Source of the DNA: Limnothrix sp. CACIAM 69d
GTDB taxonomy: Bacteria; Cyanobacteriota; Cyanobacteriia; CACIAM-69d
DNA: 64,000 nucleotides
NCBI GenBank assembly: GCA_001913845.2
Contig: MKGP02000076.1
Location: 22,918-86,917, forward strand
Direction: 5' to 3'
In this document: piece by piece, positions 7,977 to 16,418 of the stretch
Numbering within the stretch: position 1 is the first letter of the stretch
Layout: every line of letters starts with the position of its first letter
Notes under the pieces: model-generated
Told to the model about the DNA's origin: nothing
Database searches by the model: none
Seen by the model: the letters and a program-made list of their open reading frames with translations, nothing else
Program-made: the position numbers and the translations under genes

Positions 7977-8417
7977 ATGAGAACTGAAATCCAAGTCCCA
8001 AGCAACTTGAAGTTTCTAACCATTGTTGAGCAGTGGTTACTCGGTTCCCTGGAAATTGAGCTAGGCGATCGAGTGGATTGGGCCCGCCAGTCGAACCGTC
8101 TGCGGCTGGTGTTGGCGGAGGCCTATTCCAATGTGGTGCGCCATGCCCACAAGGATCGCCCCCACCTGCCGGTGGAGATGTCGGTGGAGGTGCAGGATCG
8201 GGAGCTGGCGATCGAAATTTGGGATCGCGGCCAGGGCTTCAGTTTGGATAATTACCTGCCGCCAGTGCCGGAAGCCAAGCAGGAAAATGGCTATGGCTGG
8301 TTGATTTTGAACCGGCTGATGGATCGGGTGGAATATCGGTTGCAGGTGGATGGCAAGAACTGCCTGGTGCTGTTGGCGACGTTGCCCCCTCGGGAAGAGT
8401 CCCAATCCAAAAACTAG
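7977..8417 (+). CDS. RsbW-like anti-sigma/serine kinase (HATPase_c_2)
   Basis: 146 residues beginning MRTEIQVPSNLKFLTIVEQW. It is a GHKL ATPase of the RsbW/SpoIIAB type: the N-box is in LRLVLAEAYSNVVRHAHK (E and N positions kept), the G1 box in IEIWDRGQGF, and a glycine-rich GYGWLILNRLMDRVEYR stands in place of the G2 lid. Its start lies 4 bp after the stop of the receiver/PP2C gene, so the two are co-transcribed and likely translationally coupled. By family knowledge this kinase phosphorylates a STAS protein that the upstream phosphatase dephosphorylates. Whether it binds a sigma factor cannot be told. Confidence 0.85.
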   Translation: MRTEIQVPSNLKFLTIVEQWLLGSLEIELGDRVDWARQSNRLRLVLAEAYSNVVRHAHKDRPHLPVEMSVEVQDRELAIEIWDRGQGFSLDNYLPPVPEAKQENGYGWLILNRLMDRVEYRLQVDGKNCLVLLATLPPREESQSKN

Positions 8418-8419
8418 GA

Positions 8420-8460
8420 CTACAGGCTATGGGGCTACAGGCTATGGGGCTACAGGCTAG
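8420..8460. repeat. 15-bp tandem repeat after the kinase gene
   Basis: Units of ctacaggctatgggg run at 8420-8434 and 8435-8449, with a partial third unit to 8460. The gap between the kinase gene and yebC contains nothing else recognisable. Confidence 0.8.
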
Positions 8461-8575
8461 TGGACGATAGGCTAGTGAATTAAACAGTCCGATCGGGTCA
8501 GCTATGGGGGCTAGTCTGGCTCCTGAGCGATCGCCCATGCTCGCCTGCGATCGGCCCCACCATCGGGGCGATCGC

Positions 8576-9358
8576 CTAAGCCATCACTTCCGCCATCAGA
8601 TCGTCGGTCATTTCAAAGTTGGTGGCGACACTTTGCACGTCGTCTAAGTCTTCGATCGTGTCCATCATTTTGATTAGGGCTTTGGCTTGATCGCGATCGG
8701 TCACGGCGACCGTGTTGGTGGGAAACCAGCGGGTTTCCGATTGCCACACCCAAAAGCCACGTGCCTTCAGCACCGATTCCAAATTTTCCAAGTTATCTGG
8801 GGCTGTTTTGACTTCAAACCCCACGAGGTCAAATCCCTTTTGGTCTTGGCCAGAGAAGGGATCGTAGGATTCCCCTTCCCCCTCGATCGAGGCTTCCAGC
8901 AGCGCATCTTCCTCGATCGCCTCGCCCACAATGGTGACCACGCCCTTGTTTTCAAACATCCAACCCACGCAGCCGGTTTCCCCCAGGTTGCCACCGTTCT
9001 TGCTGAAAGCCACGCGCAGGTCAGCAGCGGTGCGGTTGCGATTGTCCGTGAGGGCTTCAATCAGCACGGCCACGCCACCGGGGCCATAGCCCTCATAGCG
9101 AATGGCTTCCAGTTCCGCCCCTTCCCCCGCCAGCCGACCGGCTCCCTTGGCGATCGCCCGATCAATGTTGGCATTGGGCACGCCGGCCGCTTTGGCCTTG
9201 TCGATCGCTGTCCGTAGTTGGAAGTTACCGGCAGGATCCGCACCGCTGCGCGCCGCCACAATAATTTCCCGCGACAGCTTGGTAAAGACACTGCCGCGCA
9301 CCGCATCCACCCGGGCCTTTTGGCGCTTAATATTTGCCCATTTACTATGTCCGGCCAT
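8576..9358 (-). CDS. yebC: YebC/PmpR family protein
   Basis: 260 residues starting MAGHSKWANIKRQKARVD, the diagnostic N-terminus of the YebC/TACO1 family. Also seen are FTKLSREIIVAARSGADP, NANIDRAIAKGAG, EAIRYEGYGPGGVAVLIEAL and NRNRTAADLRVAFSKNGGNLG. Bacterial members have been described as DNA-binding regulators (PmpR) and more recently as factors helping ribosomes translate proline-rich stretches; TACO1 is the mitochondrial homologue. Length is normal. It stands alone on the minus strand, with its end about 160 bp from the kinase gene. A choice between the two roles is not possible from sequence. Confidence 0.93.
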   Translation of the reverse strand: MAGHSKWANIKRQKARVDAVRGSVFTKLSREIIVAARSGADPAGNFQLRTAIDKAKAAGVPNANIDRAIAKGAGRLAGEGAELEAIRYEGYGPGGVAVLIEALTDNRNRTAADLRVAFSKNGGNLGETGCVGWMFENKGVVTIVGEAIEEDALLEASIEGEGESYDPFSGQDQKGFDLVGFEVKTAPDNLENLESVLKARGFWVWQSETRWFPTNTVAVTDRDQAKALIKMMDTIEDLDDVQSVATNFEMTDDLMAEVMA

Positions 9359-9487
9359 GGCTCCAACTAAATTGATGAAAGATTGAACGAACCTAGGACT
9401 AAGATCGGTCTTTGGCGAGACGAATCAAAGATCGCCTTGAAATTTTAAGGGCCGATGCGATCGAACGGGATTAAGTTGCCCAATTTT

Positions 9488-9538
9488 CTAAACGCTCTTG
9501 TCTAAACGCTCTTGTCTAAACGCTCTTGTCTAAACGCT
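9488..9538. repeat. 14-bp tandem repeat upstream of cobN
   Basis: Three exact copies of ctaaacgctcttgt (9488-9529) and the first 9 bp of a fourth lie 40 bp before the cobN start. This is in the expected promoter or leader region. I saw no cobalamin riboswitch box in the upstream 200 bp. Confidence 0.9.
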
Positions 9539-9578
9539 GCTCATTGTTCCACTAGCGCTCACGACGATCAAAAGACCA

Positions 9579-12500
9579 ATGCATAGGATTGCTGCGCTAC
9601 CCGGTGGCTGGGAACCGAATACAGAAGGCGTTATTTTTGTTGAACAAACTCCGGCTCCGATCATTATTTTGACGGCCAAAGATACGGATATTCAAACGCT
9701 ATCGATCGCCCGTCGATCGCTGCCGGAAAATTTCCCAGCTATCCGCGCCACTAACCTCTTACAACTTCAGCAGCAACTGACGATCGATACCTACGCTGAG
9801 GAAGTTTTGTCGCAAGCGCAGGTGATTGTTTTGCGCTTATTGGGGGGCCGTGCCTATTGGAGCTATGGGCTAGAGGTGGTGCGAGATCTAGCCGAGCGAT
9901 CGGGCATTGGACTGTTGGTTTTGCCCGGAGATGATCGCCCAGATCCTGACTTGGTTTCCCATTCAACGGCTCCCTTGAGTTTGTGTGACCAGATTTGGCG
10001 CTACTTGAATGAAGGAGGCGTGGAGAATGTTCAAAATGCGCTCTTGAAATTATCAGATACCTATTTTCAAACGCGATATCAGCCTCCCAGTCCTCAGCCG
10101 ATCGAACGTTGGGGCTTTTATCAATATCTTCAAAATAATGCCCCTGAAAGTGCCCCAGTTTCTGAACCCATTGGAACCGTTGGGATTTTATTTTATCGAG
10201 CCTATTATCAAGCGGGAAACTTAGCGGCGATCGATCAACTATGCCATGCCCTGTTGGCGGTGAATTTGCAACCCGTGCCCATCTACGTGGCTTCGTTGCA
10301 AGATTTGGATATTCAGGAAGAGGTGGGTTTCGCTCTGAAATCTCAGGCGATCGACCTGTTATTGGCTTCAACGGGATTTGCAATCACCAAGGCCCAATCG
10401 ACCCTTGGCCAATCGCAACCCCACTCCCTGTGGCAGCGGTTAAATGTGCCTGTTTTGCAAATTATTTTGAGCAGTGGAACCCAAGATCAATGGCTCGCCA
10501 ATCAGCAAGGGTTATCCCCTCGAGATATGGCCATGCAGGTGGCACTGCCGGAGGTGGATGGCCGGGTGGCAACTCGGCTGGTGGCTTGCAAATCGGTGCA
10601 ACAGCGCGATCGGGACTTAGAAACAGAAACGATCGCGCTTGAACCCATTCCCGATCGCTTGGATTTTGTGGCAAAACTGGCGGCTAATTGGGTGCAGTTG
10701 CGGCGATCGGCTCCTGGCGATCGCCCGATCGCCATTGTGCTGGCCAATTATCCAAATCGGGATGGGCGCTTGGCCAATGGTGTTGGTTTAGATACGCCCC
10801 AAAGTTGTGTGGATTTTCTGTGGGCTTTGGCGCGATCGGGCTATGACTTGGGTGATTTAGAACAATTGCCAACCAACGGCGATCAACTCATTCAGCAATT
10901 GACCCAAGGAATGACCAATGATCCTGAGGGCTGGACAGGGCGATCGATTCGTCAATGTCTATCATTTGCGAATTACCAAGCCTGGTTTGAAACCTTGCCG
11001 ATCGAGGTGCAAAGGGCGATCAATCAGCGTTGGGGATCCCTGACCAACCCGAAACCGGATCATGAGCAATGGTTTCCCAAAACTTTGATTGAAAAAGAGC
11101 CGGTGATTCCCATTTCAGGTTTGCAATGGGGCAAGGTTTTTGTGGGCATTCAACCGGCCCGGGGATACGATCGAGATCCTAGTTTGAACTATCACGCGCC
11201 GGACTTGGAACCAACCCATGAATATTTAGCCTTTTATGAGTGGTTACGATCGCAATTTGCTGCTCAAGCGATTATCCATTTTGGGAAGCATGGCAATTTA
11301 GAATGGTTGCCCGGAAAAGGCATGGCTCTCTCAGAGAATTGCTTCCCGGAAATTGCCCTTGGCCCGGTTCCTCATTTCTATCCATTTATTGTGAATGATC
11401 CCGGTGAAGGCTCGCAGGCTAAACGACGGGCCCAAGCGGTGATTTTAGATCACCTAACTCCACCGCTAACTAGAGCAGAACTGTATGGTGACTTGAGTTT
11501 AATTGAGGGACTGATTGATGAATATTATGAAGCGCAAAGTCTCGATCCCAAGCGAACTCGGGTGATTGTTCCCAAGTTGCTGAAACTAATTGAAGATAAC
11601 CAGCTTGATCGAGATTTAAAACTTAAGTTAAGAGTCGCTAACCAATCTCTGGCTCAGGGATCAAACTCAGCTCAGGTTGCTATTGACAATCAATCGGCGG
11701 TTGAAGATCTGATCGCTGCCCTGGATGGCTATCTTTGCGAACTGAAGGAAGCCCAAATTCGGGATGGCTTGCATATTTTTGGGCATTGTCCCACGGGCGA
11801 TCAATTGCGTGATTTAACCGTGGCGATCGCCCGTTCTGCCCAAGGCGGCCAAGGGGGCCTGACGCGGGCGATCGCCCAAGATTGGCAACTGAGCTTCGAT
11901 CCCCTCACGGCCGATTGGGGCGATCCGTTGCCGGAGGTCGATCGCTGCCCCCACTTAGCCACCTGCCGCACCTTGGGAGACGCGATCGCCGCCTTGGAAA
12001 CCCAGGCCAGCGAAGCCGTGGCGGCCCTGATTGCCGATCGCCCCTGGCCATCCGTGGGATCCCACACGGATCAGGCTTTGGCTTGGGTGCGCGATCGGCT
12101 CCTGCCCGCCCTGCGCCAAACGCCCCAGGAAATCGATCGGCTCTTGCAGGGACTCAATGGCGAATTTGTGCCGCCGGGGCCATCGGGAGCCCCCAGCCGG
12201 GGCCGCGCGGACGTGTTGCCCACCGGCCGCAATTTCTACTCCGTGGATTTGCGATCCCTGCCCACGGAAAGTGCTTGGGAAGTGGGGCGCAAGGCCGCCG
12301 ACACCCTGATCGAGCGCTATGTTCAGGAAAATGGCGACTATCCAACCACCCTCGGGCTGTCGGTTTGGGGCACTTCCACCATGCGCACCGGAGGCGATGA
12401 CTTAGCGGAAGCGTTGGCGCTGCTGGGGGTGCGGCCCCGTTGGGATGGGGCGGCGCGGCGGGTGGTGGGGGTGGAGGTGTTGCCCCTGTCCGCGATCGGG

Positions 12501-13484
12501 CGACCCAGGGTGGATGTGACCCTGCGAATTTCTGGATTTTTTCGGGATGCCTTCCCCAACCTGATTGAACTGTTCGATCGGGCGGTTTACCTGGTTGCCG
12601 CTTTGGATGAAGCCGCCGCCGACAACCCGATCGCCCAGCGCGTGCGCCAGGAAACCGCCCAATGGCAAGCCAGCGGCCTGACCCAGGAGCAGGCTAGCAC
12701 CCGCGCCCATTACCGAATCTTTGGTTCCAAGCCCGGAGCCTACGGCGCAGGTCTTCAGGGACTGATTGAGGCTCAAAACTGGCAAAGTGACCAGGACTTA
12801 GCCCGGGCCTATCTGAACTGGAGCAGCTATGCCTACAGTTGCGCGGGTCGTTCGGGCCCCGTTAGTGGCGATGCACCCAGCAATGGCCTGGCGGCCCCAA
12901 TCGGGCGATCGGCCCCGGAAGCCTTTGAGCAGCGATTACGGGAAATGCAAGTGGTTTTGCAGAACCAAGATAACCGCGAGCATGACCTTTTAGATTCCGA
13001 TGATTATTATCAATTTCAAGGGGGCTTAACAGCCGCCGTGCGCGTTATTTCCGGGCAACAACCCACCGTTTATTTTGGAGACAATGCGCAGCCCGATCAC
13101 CCCCGCACCCGATCGCTGACGGAAGAAATTGCCCGAGTCTATCGATCGCGCGTGGTGAACCCCAAATGGATCGCCTCCGCCATGCGCCACGGCTACAAGG
13201 GAGCCTTTGAGATGGCTGCCACCCTCGATTATCTCTTTGCCTACGATGCCACGGCCCGCTGTGTCGAAGACTTCATGTATGACGGTGTAGCAGAGGCCTA
13301 TCTGCTTGATCGCACCGTTCAGGATTTTGTGCGCCAAAAAAATCCCTGGGCCCTGCGGGATATGGCAGAGCGTTTGCTAGAAGCCCATCAGCGCGGTTTA
13401 TGGATCCCTGCCGATCCCCAGCGGTTGGATCAACTGCAAGCGATTGCCCTGGAAGCGGAAGCCGACCTAGAAGCTCGCTCATAG
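9579..13484 (+). CDS. cobN: Cobaltochelatase subunit CobN
   Basis: 1301 residues, starting MHRIAALPGGW, the usual CobN start. CobN is the large subunit that inserts cobalt into hydrogenobyrinate a,c-diamide in cobalamin synthesis and is homologous to the ChlH subunit of Mg-chelatase. Signatures include VIVLRLLGGRAYWSYGLEVV, IIHFGKHGNLEWLPGKG (the conserved HxKHGNLEWLPGK segment), GRNFYSVDLRSLPTESAW, LGLSVWGTSTMRTGGDDLAEAL and YGAGLQGLIEAQNW. CobN is preferred over ChlH because of the N-terminus and the wording of the HGKHGN and TMRTGGDD motifs. Many cyanobacteria have no CobS/CobT and are thought to use Mg-chelatase ChlD/ChlI as partners. No cob genes flank it here. Confidence 0.92.
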   Translation: MHRIAALPGGWEPNTEGVIFVEQTPAPIIILTAKDTDIQTLSIARRSLPENFPAIRATNLLQLQQQLTIDTYAEEVLSQAQVIVLRLLGGRAYWSYGLEVVRDLAERSGIGLLVLPGDDRPDPDLVSHSTAPLSLCDQIWRYLNEGGVENVQNALLKLSDTYFQTRYQPPSPQPIERWGFYQYLQNNAPESAPVSEPIGTVGILFYRAYYQAGNLAAIDQLCHALLAVNLQPVPIYVASLQDLDIQEEVGFALKSQAIDLLLASTGFAITKAQSTLGQSQPHSLWQRLNVPVLQIILSSGTQDQWLANQQGLSPRDMAMQVALPEVDGRVATRLVACKSVQQRDRDLETETIALEPIPDRLDFVAKLAANWVQLRRSAPGDRPIAIVLANYPNRDGRLANGVGLDTPQSCVDFLWALARSGYDLGDLEQLPTNGDQLIQQLTQGMTNDPEGWTGRSIRQCLSFANYQAWFETLPIEVQRAINQRWGSLTNPKPDHEQWFPKTLIEKEPVIPISGLQWGKVFVGIQPARGYDRDPSLNYHAPDLEPTHEYLAFYEWLRSQFAAQAIIHFGKHGNLEWLPGKGMALSENCFPEIALGPVPHFYPFIVNDPGEGSQAKRRAQAVILDHLTPPLTRAELYGDLSLIEGLIDEYYEAQSLDPKRTRVIVPKLLKLIEDNQLDRDLKLKLRVANQSLAQGSNSAQVAIDNQSAVEDLIAALDGYLCELKEAQIRDGLHIFGHCPTGDQLRDLTVAIARSAQGGQGGLTRAIAQDWQLSFDPLTADWGDPLPEVDRCPHLATCRTLGDAIAALETQASEAVAALIADRPWPSVGSHTDQALAWVRDRLLPALRQTPQEIDRLLQGLNGEFVPPGPSGAPSRGRADVLPTGRNFYSVDLRSLPTESAWEVGRKAADTLIERYVQENGDYPTTLGLSVWGTSTMRTGGDDLAEALALLGVRPRWDGAARRVVGVEVLPLSAIGRPRVDVTLRISGFFRDAFPNLIELFDRAVYLVAALDEAAADNPIAQRVRQETAQWQASGLTQEQASTRAHYRIFGSKPGAYGAGLQGLIEAQNWQSDQDLARAYLNWSSYAYSCAGRSGPVSGDAPSNGLAAPIGRSAPEAFEQRLREMQVVLQNQDNREHDLLDSDDYYQFQGGLTAAVRVISGQQPTVYFGDNAQPDHPRTRSLTEEIARVYRSRVVNPKWIASAMRHGYKGAFEMAATLDYLFAYDATARCVEDFMYDGVAEAYLLDRTVQDFVRQKNPWALRDMAERLLEAHQRGLWIPADPQRLDQLQAIALEAEADLEARS

Positions 13485-13551
13485 AACTGGGGTGATCGGC
13501 TATTTCACAGCTCAAAAATTTCCATCATTCCTACTGATCCCTACTGTTTTA

Positions 13552-13695
13552 GAGAATGTCTGAAAATCCAAAATTGCTACTCTGTCCGCTTCAGTGACCG
13601 ACTTCAGTGATCGACGTAGACAAGGGGCTTAAGCCCCTTGCCCCCACAACTATTGGTGCTTGGCACGGGCCGAAAGATACTTTCCAAACATCCTC
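13552..13695. mobile_element. Class A palindrome-core MITE, 144 bp, TTA target duplication
   Basis: The left end gagaatgtctgaaaa and the right end (…aaacatcctc) are flanked by TTA on both sides (13549-13551 and 13696-13698). The centre at 13621-13640 is a perfect 20-bp palindrome, caaggggcttaagccccttg. No coding capacity. It lies 68 bp after the cobN stop. Confidence 0.82.
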
Positions 13696-13705
13696 TTAGA
13701 AATTT

Positions 13706-13915
13706 CTAATCGCCATCAATCTTCATGGGAGACCGTGTTTTTTCTTGAATCGGACATTCAATGGGGTCAGAAACTCTCGCCAAACTGTATTCTTGTAGAA
13801 AATGCTGATTTGAATATAAATATAAATGTTGATTCAACAATAGCCAAAGTAAAAATAAAATGCATCCCATTAACCCAAAAATAAGTAATAACGCAAATAA
13901 TGAAATGATTGGCAA
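13706..13915 (-). CDS. Possible small membrane protein (low confidence)
   Basis: An AT-rich frame of up to 69 residues beginning at a TTG (an internal ATG lies 15 codons later). The first 30 residues are strongly hydrophobic (ISLFALLLIFGLMGCILFLL) and the rest is polar. The shape is that of a one-helix membrane protein, but the region is simply AT-rich, there is no good ribosome binding site, and I know no homologue. The remaining 13916-14191 stretch shows nothing else except a ribosome binding site for the next gene. Confidence 0.2.
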   Translation of the reverse strand: MPIISLFALLLIFGLMGCILFLLWLLLNQHLYLYSNQHFLQEYSLARVSDPIECPIQEKTRSPMKIDGD

Positions 13916-14177
13916 ATTTAATCGACTACAAAATAATAGAACCTTCTGCTCATGAAATTATCAACAAATATGGCAACTTCTAGACATTGAATTGAGAATC
14001 AGAGACACTAGAGATGGTTTCTAATTCAGCCTGAAACTTAACAAGCACTTAACTATTTTTTGGTATGACTAAATTCGGCGATCGCTGATCATTCTGGGAC
14101 GGCCCCGGTTTTGATTTTCAGCGATCCCTCGTTAACTCTGGCTGACGCGGCCCGCTTTTTTGATCCCAGCCAGCCTT

Positions 14178-14184
14178 CAAGGAG
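14178..14184 (+). promoter_or_regulatory. Ribosome binding site fixing the start of the universal stress protein
   Basis: A caaggag sequence ends 7 bp before the ATG at 14192. This favours that ATG over an upstream in-frame start at 14111 that would add 27 atypical residues. Confidence 0.6.
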
Positions 14185-14191
14185 CCTAGCC

Positions 14192-14713
14192 ATGTACCAC
14201 AAAATTTTGATTGCCATTGAAGATCCTTCCGTTGACCATGCTCCTTTTCGTCAGGGGATTGACCTGGCTGAAAAACTAGGCGCATCGGTCATGTTGCTGC
14301 ATGTGCTGTTTCCCGGCGAAGGTAATGCCCCCATGCCCCCCGGCGACGATTTATTTTTTGTGCCGGCTTTTCTGCCCGATGATGCTTTGCTGCAGCGCTA
14401 TCACGAGGCTTGGCAGTCCTATATTGACGAAAACCTGAAACAGCTCAAAGTTTTGGCCGATGTGGCCGCAGAACGCCAAATTCCTGCCGAGTGGTCGCAA
14501 AATCACGGTTCGCCCGGTAAGGTCATTTGTCAGCTTGCCCACACCTGGGACGCGGATTTGGTGGTGGTGGGGCATCGTCGTCAATCAACACTGAGTGAGC
14601 TATTTATGGGCAGTGTCAGTAACTATGTGCTGCACCATTGTCCCTGTGCGGTTTTGGTGACCCAGGAGGTGTCGGAGGAAGCGAATCCCAGCGAACCGGT
14701 GGCCAATCCGTAG
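14192..14713 (+). CDS. Universal stress protein (UspA family)
   Basis: 173 residues beginning MYHKILIAIEDPSVDH, with the UspA nucleotide-binding layout: the N-terminal strand with Asp in IAIEDPS, LGASVMLLHVL, then the C-terminal DADLVVVGHRRQSTLSELFMGSVSNYVLHHCPCAVLVT. The latter resembles the G-2x-G-9x-G(S/T) ATP-binding signature, but the first glycine pair is altered (GHRRQS in place of GxHGxxG), so nucleotide binding is uncertain. It is a single-domain cytosolic protein, usually induced by stress or stationary phase. It stands alone, with a 45-bp inverted repeat about 130 bp downstream. Confidence 0.87.
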   Translation: MYHKILIAIEDPSVDHAPFRQGIDLAEKLGASVMLLHVLFPGEGNAPMPPGDDLFFVPAFLPDDALLQRYHEAWQSYIDENLKQLKVLADVAAERQIPAEWSQNHGSPGKVICQLAHTWDADLVVVGHRRQSTLSELFMGSVSNYVLHHCPCAVLVTQEVSEEANPSEPVANP

Positions 14714-14840
14714 GCTGTGGCAGCGCCAGGGAAGCACGGAACCAGCGCCCGATCGGAACGTTAGGGTTTAGTTGTCTCAGGGACTTGAGTTTTCGACTCC
14801 TGCGATCGCGCCAATTTTGGGTTGAAGGTTAGGGTGGGAT

Positions 14841-14885
14841 GGCCAAAATCTGAGCCTTGGTGCAAACATGCGCTAGATTTTGGCC
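14841..14885. terminator. Perfect 11-bp inverted repeat downstream of the stress-protein gene
   Basis: The arms ggccaaaatct (14841-14851) and agattttggcc (14875-14885) are exact complements separated by 23 bp. There is no T tract on either strand, so it is either a Rho-independent terminator of the weak cyanobacterial type or another structured site. The rest of the 14714-15287 gap has direct repeats of gatcaact/gatcagctcagt around 15056-15115 and no gene I can support. Confidence 0.45.
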
Positions 14886-15287
14886 GGCTCCCGATAATTT
14901 GCACGGAACAGCGCGATCGGGAATGGAACTAGGTAGTTAGTGCCCATCCTCGCGGTCTATGCTAGGCTCAACAGGAGGTGTTCTGGGGCCATAAGTTTGC
15001 CTCATAGCATCGGGCAATTTGCGTTAAGCATTCTCAGCAAACCCTCAATCCGCACGATCAGTCACGATCAGCTCAGTGATCAACTTAGTGTTAGTGATCA
15101 ACTGATCAACTCAGATCCGCAGCGATTAGGCTTTTCAACCGATCGCGCAGCTCGATAACCCTGGCTAGAGAATACTCAGTTGCTCGATTGGGTCAGTGCC
15201 TCGGTGCTGCACTCACTAAGAGAATTGCGATCACCTAGCCCGTCCAATCCGGATCTGCTTGCTCCGGTCTTGTTTGATGTAGGCAAT

Positions 15288-16142
15288 ATGGAGATTGCGC
15301 TTTCACCCGATTTTCTAGTCCGTTTCTGGGGCGTGCGAGGCAGCATTCCTGCACCGGGCAAGTCCACCGTGCGGTATGGCGGCAACACGTCCTGCGTGGA
15401 GTTGTGTGTTGGCGGGCGGCGCTTAATTTTTGATGGCGGTACGGGCCTGCGGTCTTTAGCTGAGTCAATGGCTCCTGGCGAAACGCTGGATGCTTTTCTG
15501 TTTTTCACGCATTACCACTGGGATCATATTCAGGGTGTGCCGTTTTTCGCGCCCCTGTTCGCACCGGGCAATCGGCTGACGGTGTATGGGTGTCAAACGA
15601 ATACGGGCGAGCCGCTGAAACATCATTTTTGCGATCGAATTCTGAATCCCCATTCCCCCATTCCCGTGGGACAAATCAAGGCGGAGGTCGATTTCTATGA
15701 CCTAACGGCTGGGGATCAGTTTGTGGTGGATGGGGATATTGAAATTGAGACGGGGTTGCTCAACCATCCCAATGGAGCCATGGGCTATCGGATTACCTGG
15801 AATGGAAAAACGGTGGTCTATGCCACGGATACGGAGCATTTGCCCGATCGAATGGATGAGCACGTGGTGCAACTGTCTCGTGAGGCAGACGTGCTGATTT
15901 ACGATGCCATGTACACCGATGAGGAATACAACAACCCCCGATCGTCCAAGGTGGGTTGGGGTCACTCCACTTGGCAAGAGGGAGTCAAGTTGGCGGAAGT
16001 GGCGGGCGTAAAGCATCTGGCGGTCTTTCACCACGAGCCAAACCACAGCGATGATTTTCTGGATGAAGTGGAACGGCAACTGAAGGAGCGATCGCCCGAT
16101 TCTTTCCTGGCTCGCGAAGGCATGGAATTCAAAATTCCCTAA
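15288..16142 (+). CDS. Metallo-beta-lactamase-fold hydrolase
   Basis: 284 residues from the ATG at 15288 (MEIALSPDFLVRFWGVRGSI); a TTG start at 15180 would add 36 atypical residues. The fold is recognised by RFWGVRGSIPAPG, RYGGNTSCVEL, LIFDGGTGLR, the metal motif FFTHYHWDHIQG (HxHxDH), the aspartate in YATDTEH and the late histidine in AVFHHEPNHSDD. This is close to the PhnP/RNase Z branch with cyclic-nucleotide or phosphodiester substrates. Cyanobacterial members with this exact beginning have no proven substrate to my knowledge. It is cytosolic, and neither neighbour suggests a pathway. Confidence 0.85.
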   Translation: MEIALSPDFLVRFWGVRGSIPAPGKSTVRYGGNTSCVELCVGGRRLIFDGGTGLRSLAESMAPGETLDAFLFFTHYHWDHIQGVPFFAPLFAPGNRLTVYGCQTNTGEPLKHHFCDRILNPHSPIPVGQIKAEVDFYDLTAGDQFVVDGDIEIETGLLNHPNGAMGYRITWNGKTVVYATDTEHLPDRMDEHVVQLSREADVLIYDAMYTDEEYNNPRSSKVGWGHSTWQEGVKLAEVAGVKHLAVFHHEPNHSDDFLDEVERQLKERSPDSFLAREGMEFKIP

Positions 16143-16199
16143 CTCGAAGCAGACCAAGAATTTCAGAAGTCTCAAAGATCCCAATAGCATCCCAATAGC

Positions 16200-16337
16200 A
16201 AGGGTGTCTGGAAAGCCAAAGGCGCTACCTTGTAGGTCTCATCAACCCGTGAAGACAAGGGGCTTCAGCCCCTTGCCCCGACGACGATTGACGATTCGTG
16301 CATAGCAAGTACCCTAGGTTACTTGTCAGGCATCCCA
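16200..16337. mobile_element. Degenerate class A palindrome-core MITE
   Basis: The left end aagggtgtctggaaag and the right end gtcaggcatccca are recognisable but decayed class A ends. The core caaggggcttcagccccttg is at 16256-16275. No clear target duplication remains. It fills most of the gap between two convergent genes (stops at 16142 and 16419). Confidence 0.6.
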
Positions 16338-16418
16338 TAAGCCATTCGCATCAATACTGCGCCTGATCCAACATGGCCGAATCAGACGCGATCCAACTTG
16401 GAAATTACAACTGGACAA

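Noticed and set aside
9360..9578. Possible cobalamin riboswitch upstream of cobN
   Set aside because: No B12-box-like sequence is present; only a 14-bp tandem repeat is visible.
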